Shown here: positions 1 to 9,022 of the stretch, piece after piece
Layout of the letters: each line of letters starts with the position of its first letter
How positions within the stretch are numbered: position 1 is the stretch's first letter
Source of the DNA: Microbacterium ureisolvens
Lineage (GTDB): Bacteria; Actinomycetota; Actinomycetes; Actinomycetales; Microbacteriaceae
Length of the DNA stretch: 64,000 nt
NCBI RefSeq assembly: GCF_019511645.1
Contig: NZ_JAEUAX010000003.1
Coordinates: 186,001 to 250,000, forward strand
Reading direction: 5' to 3'
The notes under the pieces: generated by a model
Database searches by the model: none
What the model was told of the DNA's origin: nothing
The model's input: only the letters and a program-made list of their open reading frames with translations
Program-made: the position numbers and the translations under genes

Positions 1-2
1 CG

Positions 3-2873
3 CGCATCGGGGCCCGGGCGTTCTACATCGCGGCGATCCTCCCGATCGTGGGTTTCGTCCACGCAGCCGCGGTCACGCCGGAGGTGCTCGCGGGTGACAT
101 TCCGTTCGAGACATACGCGTGGATCCCCCCGCTCGGCATCGACCTCTCGATGCGGATGGACACGCTGTCGTGGCTCATGACGCTGGTCGTCACCGGTGTC
201 GGAGCGCTCGTGATGATCTACTGCCGCTGGTACTTCCGCGGCAAGAAGGACAATCTCGGCCAGTTCGCGGCGGTGCTGCTCGCGTTCGCAGGAGCGATGT
301 ACGGTCTCGTCCTCACCGACGACCTCGTCGTGCTGGTGATGTTCTGGGAAGTCACGAGCGTGCTGTCGTACCTCCTCATCGGGTACTACAACAAGCGTGC
401 GGCGAGCCGTCGTGCCGCGCTCCAGGCCCTCCTCGTGACGACGCTCGGCGGGCTCGTCATGCTCATCGGCGTCGTGCTGCTCGTCGTCGACGCGGGAACC
501 TCCCGCATCTCGACGATCCTCGCCGAGGCCCCCTCAGGACCCGTCGTCGACGCCGCGCTCGTGATGATCCTCGTCGGCGCGCTCAGCAAGTCGGCGATCT
601 TCCCCTTCCACTTCTGGCTTCCCGGCGCGATGGCCGCGCCCACCCCGGTGAGCGCCTACCTGCACGCGGCGGCCATGGTGAAGGCCGGCATCTATCTCAT
701 CGCCCGCTTCTCCCCCGTCTTCGCGATCGCCCCGCCGTGGCGGCCGATCGTGATCTCGCTGGGCGTGTTCACCATGCTGCTGGGCGGCTTCCAGGCGCTG
801 CGCGAGACCGACCTCAAGCGCGTGCTCGCGTTCGGCACCGTGAGCCAGCTGGGGCTCCTGACCGTCGTGCTCGGCTACGGGACACGGGATGCCGCGCTCG
901 CAGGTCTCGCGCTGCTCTTGAGTCACGCCCTCTTCAAGTCGGCGCTGTTCCTCGTGGTCGGCGTCATCGACCGCCAGCTGTCGACCCGAGACCTGACCGA
1001 GCTGTCGGGCGTCGGTCGGCAGGCGCCCGTCATGGCGACGTTCTCGATCATCGCGGTCGCATCGATGATCGGCATCATCCCGACCATCGGCTTCGTCGCC
1101 AAGGAGGGCGCCCTCGCCGCGCTCCTGCACGAGGCGCTGGGCGGCGCCGTGTGGGGGATCGTGGCGCTGCTGGGCGTGGGCCTCGGTTCGGTCCTCACGG
1201 CGGGCTACGGCATCCGTTTCCTCTGGGGCGCGTTCTCGACCAAGCGCGAGGCGAATGGCGACCGCATGCCCGACACGCAATGGCCCGACCCCCCGATCGG
1301 CTTCCTCGTGGCGCCGATCGTGCTCTCGGGCCTCACCGTCGTCGCGGGTGCCTTCGCGCCATGGCTCGACAAGGTCCTCACGCCTTACGCCGACCAGGCG
1401 CCGGCATCGACTCCCGGCGTTACCCCGCCTGAGCATCCCGCCCACCTCGCGCTGTGGCACGGCCTCGAGCCGGCGCTGTGGATCTCGCTCGCGACGATCG
1501 CGGTCGGCGTGTTCGTCTTCTGGCTGACGCGCAGCTGGCGCCCCACGAGGCGCCTGCTGCCCTTCACCGCGGCCGAGGCCTACAACGGCGTGCTGCGCGT
1601 GGTCGCGCGTCTGTCGGTGCTGACCACGAGCCTCACCCAGCGCGGCTCGCTGCCCGTGTACGTCGGAACGATCTTCGTGGTGTTCGTCGCGGCGGAGGCG
1701 ACCGCGCTGCTCGCGAGCGACGACTGGCAGGCGAAGCTCGACGCGTACCAGACGCCGACCCAGTTGCTCGTCGCGCCGATCATGATCGCCGCGGGGCTCA
1801 TCGCGATCCGCGCACGCAAGCGGTACACCGGCGTCGTCCTCGTGTCGGTGACGGGGCTCGGCATGGTCCTGCTCTTCGCGACGAGCGGAGCGCCCGACCT
1901 CGCGCTCACCCAGATCCTCGTCGAGACGGTGACGCTCGTCGCCTTCGCGCTGGTGCTGCGGCGCATCCCGTCGCGTCTGGGCGAGCACAACGCCTCGGTG
2001 TGGCCCGTGGCCAGAGCCGTGCTCGGCGCGGCCGTGGGCATCACGATGGCGCTCGTCGCGATCGTGGCCACCAGCGCCCGCGTCGAGAAGCCCATCTCGG
2101 ATGCGTTCCCCGACCTCGCGTACGAGCTGGGCCACGGAAAGAATGTCGTCAACGTCGCGCTGGTCGACCTGCGCGGCTGGGACACGATGGGCGAGCTGTC
2201 GGTGCTGATCCTCGCGGCGACGGGCGTGGCATCCCTCGTGTTCGTCACCCATCGGGCCGACACGCTGTCGCGCGCGATCTCGTCACTGCCCACGGGAGCG
2301 ACGCGCACGCGTCGACCGCTCGTCGAGACCGCCGAGGGGGTGCGGCCCCGCGGCTCCGGTGGCGGGCGGATGGCGTGGCTCGTCGGAGGTCAGCGCGTGC
2401 GTCCGGAGAACCGCTCGATCATGCTCGAGGTGATCGTGCGGATCCTCTTCCACACGATCATCATCGTGTCGCTGTATCTGCTCTTCGCCGGCCACAACCT
2501 GCCTGGCGGCGGGTTCGCCGGAGGTCTCGTCGCGGGCATGGCACTCGTCATGCGCTACGTCGCCGGCGGCCGCTACGAGCTGGGTGCCGCTGCCCCCACC
2601 GACGCCGGGCGCCTGCTGGGCACGGGAATGACGATCGCGGTCGCGTGCGCGATCGTGCCGGTGCTCTTCGGCGACCAGCCGCTCACGAGCTACTTCTGGG
2701 AGTGGGACGTGCCGCTGCTGGGCCACGTCGAGTTCGTGACGTCGACGCTGTTCGACATCGGCGTCTACCTGGTGGTCATCGGGCTCGTCCTCGACGTGCT
2801 GCGCAGCCTCGGCGCCGAGGTCGACCGTCAGGCGCAGGAAGCCCGAGAGCGTCAGGGGGTGACGGCCCCGTGA
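3..2873 (+). CDS. mrpA: Mrp/Mnh cation:proton antiporter subunit A fused to subunit B, 5' end outside window
   Basis: This is the large membrane subunit of the multisubunit Na+(K+)/H+ antiporter. The reading frame is open to the left edge, so the true start lies outside the window; the GTG at 48 is internal. About 956 residues are visible. They contain a complex-I-like proton-channel core (TM helices with LSHALFKSALF and the KSAIFPFHFWLPGAM helix near residue 205), then the MrpA C-terminal domain (GAPDLALTQILVETVT near residue 640). From about residue 800 (RSIMLEVIVRILFHTIII) an MrpB domain follows, a fusion common in actinobacteria. It is first in a tightly coupled operon; its stop overlaps the GTG of mrpC. 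Confidence 0.95.
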   Translation, partial: RIGARAFYIAAILPIVGFVHAAAVTPEVLAGDIPFETYAWIPPLGIDLSMRMDTLSWLMTLVVTGVGALVMIYCRWYFRGKKDNLGQFAAVLLAFAGAMYGLVLTDDLVVLVMFWEVTSVLSYLLIGYYNKRAASRRAALQALLVTTLGGLVMLIGVVLLVVDAGTSRISTILAEAPSGPVVDAALVMILVGALSKSAIFPFHFWLPGAMAAPTPVSAYLHAAAMVKAGIYLIARFSPVFAIAPPWRPIVISLGVFTMLLGGFQALRETDLKRVLAFGTVSQLGLLTVVLGYGTRDAALAGLALLLSHALFKSALFLVVGVIDRQLSTRDLTELSGVGRQAPVMATFSIIAVASMIGIIPTIGFVAKEGALAALLHEALGGAVWGIVALLGVGLGSVLTAGYGIRFLWGAFSTKREANGDRMPDTQWPDPPIGFLVAPIVLSGLTVVAGAFAPWLDKVLTPYADQAPASTPGVTPPEHPAHLALWHGLEPALWISLATIAVGVFVFWLTRSWRPTRRLLPFTAAEAYNGVLRVVARLSVLTTSLTQRGSLPVYVGTIFVVFVAAEATALLASDDWQAKLDAYQTPTQLLVAPIMIAAGLIAIRARKRYTGVVLVSVTGLGMVLLFATSGAPDLALTQILVETVTLVAFALVLRRIPSRLGEHNASVWPVARAVLGAAVGITMALVAIVATSARVEKPISDAFPDLAYELGHGKNVVNVALVDLRGWDTMGELSVLILAATGVASLVFVTHRADTLSRAISSLPTGATRTRRPLVETAEGVRPRGSGGGRMAWLVGGQRVRPENRSIMLEVIVRILFHTIIIVSLYLLFAGHNLPGGGFAGGLVAGMALVMRYVAGGRYELGAAAPTDAGRLLGTGMTIAVACAIVPVLFGDQPLTSYFWEWDVPLLGHVEFVTSTLFDIGVYLVVIGLVLDVLRSLGAEVDRQAQEARERQGVTAP

Positions 2874-3418
2874 ACGTGTCGCTCGTCCTCATCATCGTGA
2901 TGGCCGTGCTCTTCGCCTGCGGCGTGTACGCCATGCTCGAGCGCAGCCTCACGCGCGTGCTCATCGGGTTCCTGCTGCTCGGCAACGCGACCAACCTGCT
3001 CCTGCTCATCGTGATGGGAGATCCGGGCGTCGCGCCGTTCTTCGGGTCCGCAGCATCCGTCGACGACATGTCGGACCCGCTCCCGCAAGCCCTCACCCTC
3101 ACCGCCATCGTCATCACCTTCGCGGTCTCGGCATTCCTCCTCGCCCTCATCTACCGGTCCTGGCAGCTCGGCCGGGCCGACACGGTGACCGACGACGAGG
3201 CCGACCTCGAGGTGCGCGAGCGCGGGGCCGAGGACGAGGAGACGATGGACGAGGAGACCGAGATCGAGGCGGTCGACGACGACGCCACGACGGACTTCGT
3301 CGGCACCGACACGGCTCCGATCACGATCCTCGGCACGCGCGACTTTGCCGGTCTCCGCGACGACGCACCGGTCGACAGGCCGCACCCCGGATCCCGCGAC
3401 AGGGGTGACGACGCATGA
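2870..3418 (+). CDS. mrpC: Mrp antiporter subunit C with acidic C-terminal tail
   Basis: Small NuoK-like subunit of the Mrp complex. The GTG start at 2870 overlaps the mrpA stop by four bases (GTGA). The predicted protein has 182 residues. The first 110 or so carry three membrane helices (YAMLERSLTRVLIGFLLLGN is the typical MrpC core). The last 65 or so residues form a cytoplasmic tail rich in Asp and Glu (DDEADLEVRERGAEDEETMD). The core family is about 110-125 residues, so the tail is an extension, seen also in other actinobacterial homologues as far as I know. Its stop overlaps mrpD in ATGA. Confidence 0.93.
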   Translation: MNVSLVLIIVMAVLFACGVYAMLERSLTRVLIGFLLLGNATNLLLLIVMGDPGVAPFFGSAASVDDMSDPLPQALTLTAIVITFAVSAFLLALIYRSWQLGRADTVTDDEADLEVRERGAEDEETMDEETEIEAVDDDATTDFVGTDTAPITILGTRDFAGLRDDAPVDRPHPGSRDRGDDA

Positions 3419-4998
3419 TGCAGATCGCGCCCGCCCTCGTCCCGCTGCTCGTCACGCTGCCCCTCCTCGGCGCCGCGATCGCCCTGATCGCGGGCCGGCA
3501 CCGCAAGACGCAGGTCGCCGTCTCGGTCGTGACCCTGAGCGCGGTGACCGTGATCGCGGCCGTCCTGCTGTACGTCGTCGACACCGGCGACAAGCCGATC
3601 GCGGTGTCGGTCGGCGGCTGGCCGATCCCGTTCGGCATCGTGCTCTACGTCGACCGGCTCGCGGCGCTCCTCGTCGTCGTGTCGAGCATCGTGCTGCTCG
3701 CGGTCCTGCTGTTCTCGGTGGGTCAGGGAGCCGCGGACGGCGACGACGACACCCCGGTCTCGATCTTCCACCCCTCGTACCTCATCCTCGGGGCGGGCAT
3801 CTTCAACGCCTTCATCGCCGGGGACCTCTTCAACCTCTACGTCGGCTTCGAGATCCTGCTCGTCGCGTCGTACGTGCTGATCACGCTCGGCTCCACCGAG
3901 TCGCGCATCCGGACCGGCGTCGTCTACATCGTCGTCTCGCTGGTGTCGTCGATCCTGTTCCTCGCCGCGATCGCGATGATCTACGGCGCTCTGGGCACCG
4001 TGAACATGGTGCAGATCTCCGAGCGCATGGGTGAGCTGCCGCAGGAGACGCAGCTGATCCTCCACCTCATGCTGCTGCTGGCCTTCAGCATCAAGGCCGC
4101 CGTCTTCCCGCTGTCGTTCTGGCTTCCCGACTCGTACCCCACCGCGCCTGCGCCGGTCACCGCCGTGTTCGCGGGCCTGCTGACGAAGGTCGGTGTCTAC
4201 GCGATCATCCGCACCGAGACCGAGCTCTTCCTCGAGAACGACGTCAACCAACTGCTGATGTGGGTCGCGCTCGCGACGATGATCGTCGGCGTGCTCGGCG
4301 CGGTGGCGCAGGCGGAGCTGAAACGCATCCTGTCGTTCACGCTGGTGAGCCACATCGGATACATGATCTTCGGGCTCGCGATCGCGACTCCGGCCGCCAT
4401 CGGCGCGACGATCTACTACATGGTCCACCACATCGTGGTGCAGACGACCCTGTTCCTCGCCGTCGGCCTCGTCGAGCGCCGCGCGGGCTCGACGTCGATC
4501 CTCCGGGTGAAGGGCCTGATGAAGGCGGCGCCCGTCATCGCGGTGCTGTACTTCATCCCCGCGGTCAACCTGGGCGGTCTGCCGCCGTTCTCGGGCTTCA
4601 TCGGCAAATTCGCGCTGTTCGACGCCGCCGCGCAGGTGGGAACGCCGATCATGATGGTGCTGATGGTGGGCGGGATCCTGACCAGCCTGCTCACCCTGTA
4701 CGCGCTGATGCGGGCGTGGAACCTCTCATTCTGGCGCGAGGACGACGACTCGGCAGAGACCGAGGCCCGCATCTCGTATCTCGGCTCGGCACCCGCCGCC
4801 GGGGTCGAGACGGAGCGCCGCGTCATCCCGAAGATCATGACCGCAGCGACCACCGGCATGGTCGCGATCACCGTCGCCCTCACGATCTTCGCCGGACCGC
4901 TGTACGACGTGTGCACGCGCATCGGCGCGGCTCTGCTGCAGCCGGTGTCGCTGACTCAGCTCGAAGACGACCTCGCGGGAACGGAGAAGACCCCGTGA
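3415..4998 (+). CDS. mrpD: Mrp antiporter subunit D
   Basis: Second complex-I-like antiporter subunit (527 residues, 14 or so membrane helices), homologous to NuoL/M/N and to the MrpA core. Visible landmarks are the FKAAVFPL-type helix (FSIKAAVFPLSFWLPDSYPT near residue 230) with the conserved Lys in the proton path, and the later HHIVVQTTLFLAVGLVERR segment. The start is the ATG at 3415, overlapping mrpC by four bases. A second ATG follows immediately at 3418. Its stop overlaps the GTG of mrpE, so all subunits appear translationally coupled. Confidence 0.95.
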   Translation: MMQIAPALVPLLVTLPLLGAAIALIAGRHRKTQVAVSVVTLSAVTVIAAVLLYVVDTGDKPIAVSVGGWPIPFGIVLYVDRLAALLVVVSSIVLLAVLLFSVGQGAADGDDDTPVSIFHPSYLILGAGIFNAFIAGDLFNLYVGFEILLVASYVLITLGSTESRIRTGVVYIVVSLVSSILFLAAIAMIYGALGTVNMVQISERMGELPQETQLILHLMLLLAFSIKAAVFPLSFWLPDSYPTAPAPVTAVFAGLLTKVGVYAIIRTETELFLENDVNQLLMWVALATMIVGVLGAVAQAELKRILSFTLVSHIGYMIFGLAIATPAAIGATIYYMVHHIVVQTTLFLAVGLVERRAGSTSILRVKGLMKAAPVIAVLYFIPAVNLGGLPPFSGFIGKFALFDAAAQVGTPIMMVLMVGGILTSLLTLYALMRAWNLSFWREDDDSAETEARISYLGSAPAAGVETERRVIPKIMTAATTGMVAITVALTIFAGPLYDVCTRIGAALLQPVSLTQLEDDLAGTEKTP

Positions 4999-5564
4999 GC
5001 CCCGACCTGCCCCAGGGCCGGCTTCGCCGCGCGTTCGCGACGGCGTGGCGGCAGCTGCCGTTCTTCGTATGGCTCATCGCGCTCTGGATGCTGCTGTGGG
5101 GCCAGTTCACATGGCTCGCGTTCCTCACGGGACTCGTGGCCGCGCTCGTCGTGACGCGGGTCTTCCGCCTGCCGCCTGTCGAGCTGTCGGGCCGGGTCAA
5201 CCTCTGGTGGGGCCTCGTGTTCGTCGTGGAGTTCGTGGCCGCGGTGGTGCAAGGCTCCCTCACGGTGGCGTGGCAGGTGCTGGACTTCCGCCGGCAGCCG
5301 GGAGCGGCGATCATCGGGGTGCGGCTGCGCACCGACGACGACCTGATCATGGCGCACGTCGGGGTCACCTGCTCCCTCATCCCGGGCTCGCTCATCGTCG
5401 ACACCGATCGCGACCGGCGCATCCTCTACCTGCATGTGATCGGCGTGCGCGACGACCGCGACGTCGAGAAGCAGCGCGCGAGCGTGCACCACTGGGAGGA
5501 GCGCATCGTGCGTGCCGTGGGTTCGCGCGCGCAGCTGCAGGCCATCAAGGGAGGTGGCCGATGA
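4995..5564 (+). CDS. mrpE: Mrp antiporter subunit E
   Basis: Predicted 189-residue membrane subunit with the MrpE signature. Two N-terminal helices (FFVWLIALWMLLWGQFTWLA) are followed by LWWGLVFVVEFVAAVVQGS, and a cytoplasmic part contains CSLIPGSLIVDTD, typical of the family. The GTG start at 4995 overlaps the mrpD stop (GTGA), and a longer open frame upstream is only a shadow of mrpD. It ends in an ATGA overlap with mrpF. In known Mrp complexes MrpE is needed for full antiport activity. Confidence 0.92.
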   Translation: MSPDLPQGRLRRAFATAWRQLPFFVWLIALWMLLWGQFTWLAFLTGLVAALVVTRVFRLPPVELSGRVNLWWGLVFVVEFVAAVVQGSLTVAWQVLDFRRQPGAAIIGVRLRTDDDLIMAHVGVTCSLIPGSLIVDTDRDRRILYLHVIGVRDDRDVEKQRASVHHWEERIVRAVGSRAQLQAIKGGGR

Positions 5565-5827
5565 ACGTGCTGCTGCTCGCGATCTACGTCATCTTCGCCG
5601 TTGCGGCGCTGCTCACCCTGTGGCGCATCGTCATCGGGCCCTCCATCCTCGACCGGGCCGTGGCATCCGATGTCCTCCTCACGCTGGTGATGTGCGTGCT
5701 CGGTGCCGAGATGGCGATCAACCACCACACCCGCACGCTCCCGGTGCTGCTGATCATCGCGGCCGTCGGGGTGTTCGGGTCGATCTCGATCGCGCGGTTC
5801 GTCGCGAGAAGGGACCAGGACCGCTGA
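5561..5827 (+). CDS. mrpF: Mrp antiporter subunit F
   Basis: Predicted 88-residue hydrophobic subunit with three membrane helices. The sequence LTLWRIVIGPSILDRAVASD matches the conserved MrpF motif (RxxxGPxxxDRxxAxD). A ribosome binding site (GGGAGG, about 5527-5560 region) precedes the ATG at 5561, which also overlaps the mrpE stop. The stop shares one base with the mrpG start (TGATG). Confidence 0.93.
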   Translation: MNVLLLAIYVIFAVAALLTLWRIVIGPSILDRAVASDVLLTLVMCVLGAEMAINHHTRTLPVLLIIAAVGVFGSISIARFVARRDQDR

Positions 5828-6183
5828 TGGACGCCGCTGTCGACCTCGCCGCCATGGTGCTGATCCTCATCGGCGCGCTGCTGTGCCTCACCGCCGCGAT
5901 CGGCGTGCTGCGCTTCCGCGACGTGCCGAGCCGCCTGCACGCGGCGACCAAGCCGCAGGTGCTGGGCCTGATCCTCATCTGCCTCGCGATCGCGCTGTCG
6001 CTGCGGTCGTGGCCGGTGGTCGCGTTCCTCGTTCCGGTCGTGCTGATCCAGCTCGCCACGGCTCCGCTGTCCGCACACATGGTGGGACGGCAGGCCTACC
6101 GCAACGGCACGATCGACGAGGCGGCGCTGCACGTCGACGAGCTGGCCGAGTCCAAGCGCACCCCGCCCGCCGCCGGCGGCTGA
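5827..6183 (+). CDS. mrpG: Mrp antiporter subunit G
   Basis: Last gene of the mrp operon. The 118-residue product has three membrane helices and the MrpG motif GVLRFRDVPSRLHAATKPQ followed by LGLILICLAIAL. It is coupled to mrpF by a one-base overlap. The C-terminal 35 residues are polar and poorly conserved. It converges on the minus-strand hydrolase that ends at 6213, with only 29 bp between them. That gap has a short GC palindrome (GCGGGCCCGC) but no clear terminator. Confidence 0.93.
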   Translation: MDAAVDLAAMVLILIGALLCLTAAIGVLRFRDVPSRLHAATKPQVLGLILICLAIALSLRSWPVVAFLVPVVLIQLATAPLSAHMVGRQAYRNGTIDEAALHVDELAESKRTPPAAGG

Positions 6184-6212
6184 GGCGCCGGCAAGAGGCG
6201 GGCGGGCCCGCG

Positions 6213-8804
6213 TCAGGGTGTGAGCACGAGGGTGTCCGTCGTCGACGCGTCCACCGCGCCGGGGCTGAACGCCCACGGCGTCAGCTCGGCCTCCTGCCAC
6301 GAGGCGACCTGGTCGATGTAGTTCGTGTGGAAGGCGTGGCCGCTCTGGCCCGTCAGCTGGTTCCAGCGCGAGTCGTCGAAGTCCGAGAGGTCGATGATCA
6401 TCCGCATCGACGGCACGGTGACGGTCGAGAAGCTCGAGCCGAGGTCCCAGCCGGTCGCGTTCACGACGGATGAGCCGCCGCCGACCGGGAACGGCCCCCG
6501 GTTGAAGAGCCACTCGATCGCCCCGATGCCCGACTGGCCGAAGCTCTCGTTCTCGAGCGGGAGCGCGTGGAGGCTGCCCCAGTTCCAGCGCGACGGGTTG
6601 TCGCCCTGGGAGTCGACGAGTCGCTCATAGGCGTCGATCGCGGAGCGCTTCAGCATGTCGGTCATGCCGTCGACGCCGAGCTCCTCGTTCGTCCACCATG
6701 GCGAGGTCTCGTCCTCGAGCATCGTGTCCATGATGAGGAACTGCCGGCCCTGGCCGGTCAGGGGCGCCGCGTTCTCACGTCCGTCGACGAACACGTTCTC
6801 GGCGAGCGTGTCCCACAGCACGTTCGCATAGGCCGCGGCCGGCGAGTCGGCGTTGTTCTGGGCGTCCCACTGCTGCAGCAGCTCGAGCGCGGCATCGGTC
6901 TCGTCGTCGCCCGTGGTGATGTCGGCGTAGGCCGCGGTCAGGCGCATTCCGATGAAGGAATAGTTGTCGGCCTGGATGGCGTTGAGGTCGTCGGCCGTGA
7001 GCGGACCCTGGGCGATCGCGCGCTCGATCAGCTCCGTGATGCGGGCGGCTCGCCACCCGTAGTCCCAGTCGCGTGTGAGCGGATAGGCGTAGTCCGCAGC
7101 AACGATCGCGTTGTTCGCGGTGACGATGTAGCCGTCGGCCGGGTTGTAGGAGACCGGAAGCTCCTCGAACGGGATATATCCCTGCCAGGCATACGTCGAG
7201 ACCCATCCGGGCTGCGGCATCGAACCGTCGCCGGCGCCCCGGATCGGCAGCTTGCCCGGCGTCTGATAGCCGATGTTGCCGTCCACATCCGCGTAGATGA
7301 GGTTCTGCGCCGGAACGTCGAACAGCGCGGCGGCTGCGCGGAAGTCGTCGAAGTCGTTCGCGGTGTTGAGGGCGAAGATGGCGGATGCCGTGGTGCCCGG
7401 CTGCAGCGCCGTCCAGCGCAGGCTCACCGCATCCTCGCCGCCGGGTGCGTCGGCCGGGGGCTCGGTCACGGTGCCCCCTGTTCCCGTGTAGGGGGCGTCG
7501 GCGATCGCGGTGAAGTCGTCGGTGAGGCCCGAGACGATCGGCCCGTTCGCGGTGGAGCGCACCTCGAGCTGAACGTCATCGCCACCGGCGACCTTGAAGG
7601 TCTCGGTGCGCGTCTGGAGCGGCACGAGCGTGCCGTCGTACCAGTAGGAGTCGCCCTCGATCTTCTCGAGGTACAGGTCCGTGACGTCGGTGGTGAGATT
7701 CGTGAGTCCCCACGCGATGCGCGCGTTGTGCCCGATCACGACACCGGGAAGCCCTGAGAAGCCGAAGCCGGCGACATCGAACGGGCACTCCTCCGTCACG
7801 GTGCTGCACCTGAGCTGGATCTGGTGCCACACGCTCGGCAGCGACGCACCGAGGTGCGGGTCGTTGGCGAGCAGCGGCATCCCCGTGTCGGTGATGCTGC
7901 CCGAGACGACCCACGAGTTCGAGCCGATGCCCTCGCCGGTGTCGCCGACGAGCTCGCCGACGGCCTCGATCACGCTGCCGACCTCGGTCCACTCGATCGC
8001 GGCGGTGGCAGCATCCGTCTCGGGAGCCGTGCCGACCGCCGGCACCGCGGAGATCTCGGGCACGATGACCGGGTTCCGGTCGAACGGGTAGCCGGGATAG
8101 AGCTGGTCGATCTCGGCCTCGGTGAAGTCGGGGGCCATGACGGCGCGCTCGGTCTCGCTCTCGATGTTGCTGCGGAGGTCCCAGGCCATCGCCTTCAGCC
8201 AGGCGACCGAGTCGGCCGGCGTCCAGGGCTCGATCTCGTAGCCCGAGTTCTGCAGACCGAGGACGGCGTACTCGAACGACGCGTCGGCGCCCTGGTGGTC
8301 GGCGAGGTAGGCGTTCACGCCGTCGGCGTACGCGTCGTAGTACGCGCGCTGGGTGTCGTCGAGGGCGTCGACCTCCTGCTCGGCGATGTCGTGCCAGCCG
8401 AGGGTGCGCAGGAACTTGTCCGTGCCGAGCTGGGACTCCCCGAACATCTCGGAGAGGCGCCCGCTCGTCACGTGCCGGCGGAAGTCCATCTCCCAGAACC
8501 GGTCCTGCGCGTGCACGTACCCCTGCGCGAAGAACAGGTCGTGGGAGGAGTCCGCCGTGATCGTCGGGATGCCGAGCACATCGCGCTGCACCGTCACGTC
8601 GGCCTCGAGTCCCGCGGCCTTCACCTCGCCGCTCAGCTGCGGGAACGAGCGCTGCGCCGTGAATGCGACGAAGCCCACCGCGATGAGGGCGAGCACCACG
8701 ATGCCCGCGACGATGCTGAACAGGGTGATCCCGATGGTCCGCCCCACGGACCGGCGACGGACGGTGTCATCGACGGCGTAGGGCGAGGGCTGGGGCTTCG
8801 TCAT
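6213..8804 (-). CDS. Penicillin acylase family hydrolase (Ntn amidohydrolase, S45)
   Basis: Predicted 863-residue secreted or membrane-anchored N-terminal-nucleophile hydrolase. Residues about 17-45 form a hydrophobic segment after a basic stretch, acting as signal or anchor. The alpha-chain region follows (RDVLGIPTITADS, AQGYVHAQDRFWEMDFRRH). The self-cleavage and catalytic site is GSNSWVV, with the likely nucleophile Ser295 becoming the N-terminus of the beta chain. The start at 8804 was chosen because AGCCTTTCAATG places a GGAAAG ribosome site just upstream and the segment before it is not protein-like. Family members deacylate penicillins or acyl-homoserine lactones; the substrate here is not known. 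Confidence 0.9.
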   Translation of the reverse strand: MTKPQPSPYAVDDTVRRRSVGRTIGITLFSIVAGIVVLALIAVGFVAFTAQRSFPQLSGEVKAAGLEADVTVQRDVLGIPTITADSSHDLFFAQGYVHAQDRFWEMDFRRHVTSGRLSEMFGESQLGTDKFLRTLGWHDIAEQEVDALDDTQRAYYDAYADGVNAYLADHQGADASFEYAVLGLQNSGYEIEPWTPADSVAWLKAMAWDLRSNIESETERAVMAPDFTEAEIDQLYPGYPFDRNPVIVPEISAVPAVGTAPETDAATAAIEWTEVGSVIEAVGELVGDTGEGIGSNSWVVSGSITDTGMPLLANDPHLGASLPSVWHQIQLRCSTVTEECPFDVAGFGFSGLPGVVIGHNARIAWGLTNLTTDVTDLYLEKIEGDSYWYDGTLVPLQTRTETFKVAGGDDVQLEVRSTANGPIVSGLTDDFTAIADAPYTGTGGTVTEPPADAPGGEDAVSLRWTALQPGTTASAIFALNTANDFDDFRAAAALFDVPAQNLIYADVDGNIGYQTPGKLPIRGAGDGSMPQPGWVSTYAWQGYIPFEELPVSYNPADGYIVTANNAIVAADYAYPLTRDWDYGWRAARITELIERAIAQGPLTADDLNAIQADNYSFIGMRLTAAYADITTGDDETDAALELLQQWDAQNNADSPAAAYANVLWDTLAENVFVDGRENAAPLTGQGRQFLIMDTMLEDETSPWWTNEELGVDGMTDMLKRSAIDAYERLVDSQGDNPSRWNWGSLHALPLENESFGQSGIGAIEWLFNRGPFPVGGGSSVVNATGWDLGSSFSTVTVPSMRMIIDLSDFDDSRWNQLTGQSGHAFHTNYIDQVASWQEAELTPWAFSPGAVDASTTDTLVLTP

Positions 8805-8977
8805 TGAAAGGCTTTCCGGGGCAGTGGGGGATACGCGGTGCCGGCCACCGCGGAATTCAGTGCCACGCGCGGTTCGGGTCGCAGCGGCACTGTTCCGCAT
8901 GTTAACCCCGACGGGCGCCTCCCGCCGAATCGCGCTCGCTTTTCCCCCTGACCGGCCCCTTGTCGCACCCATCGAGA

Positions 8978-9008
8978 GGACGCATGCGGCGGAGCGCAGC
9001 ATCCGTCC
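8978..9008. terminator. Imperfect stem-loop after the YhgE-type gene
   Basis: Arms 8978-8987 and 8999-9008 (10 bp, one mismatch) flank an 11-nt loop, 15 bp beyond the stop of the minus-strand gene ending at 9023. The right arm is built on the octamer GCATCCGT that recurs through the window. There is no T-tract. A role as terminator is inferred from position. Confidence 0.4.
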
Positions 9009-9022
9009 CTCCTGCAGGCGCG

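Noticed and set aside
534-2252. A 572-codon minus-strand frame opposite mrpA
   Set aside because: Extreme Arg/His/Asp content without motifs; mrpA is unambiguous on the other strand.
8805-9022. Small gene in the frame upstream of the penicillin-acylase start
   Set aside because: The translation is low-complexity and lacks a ribosome site; it only extends the acylase frame.
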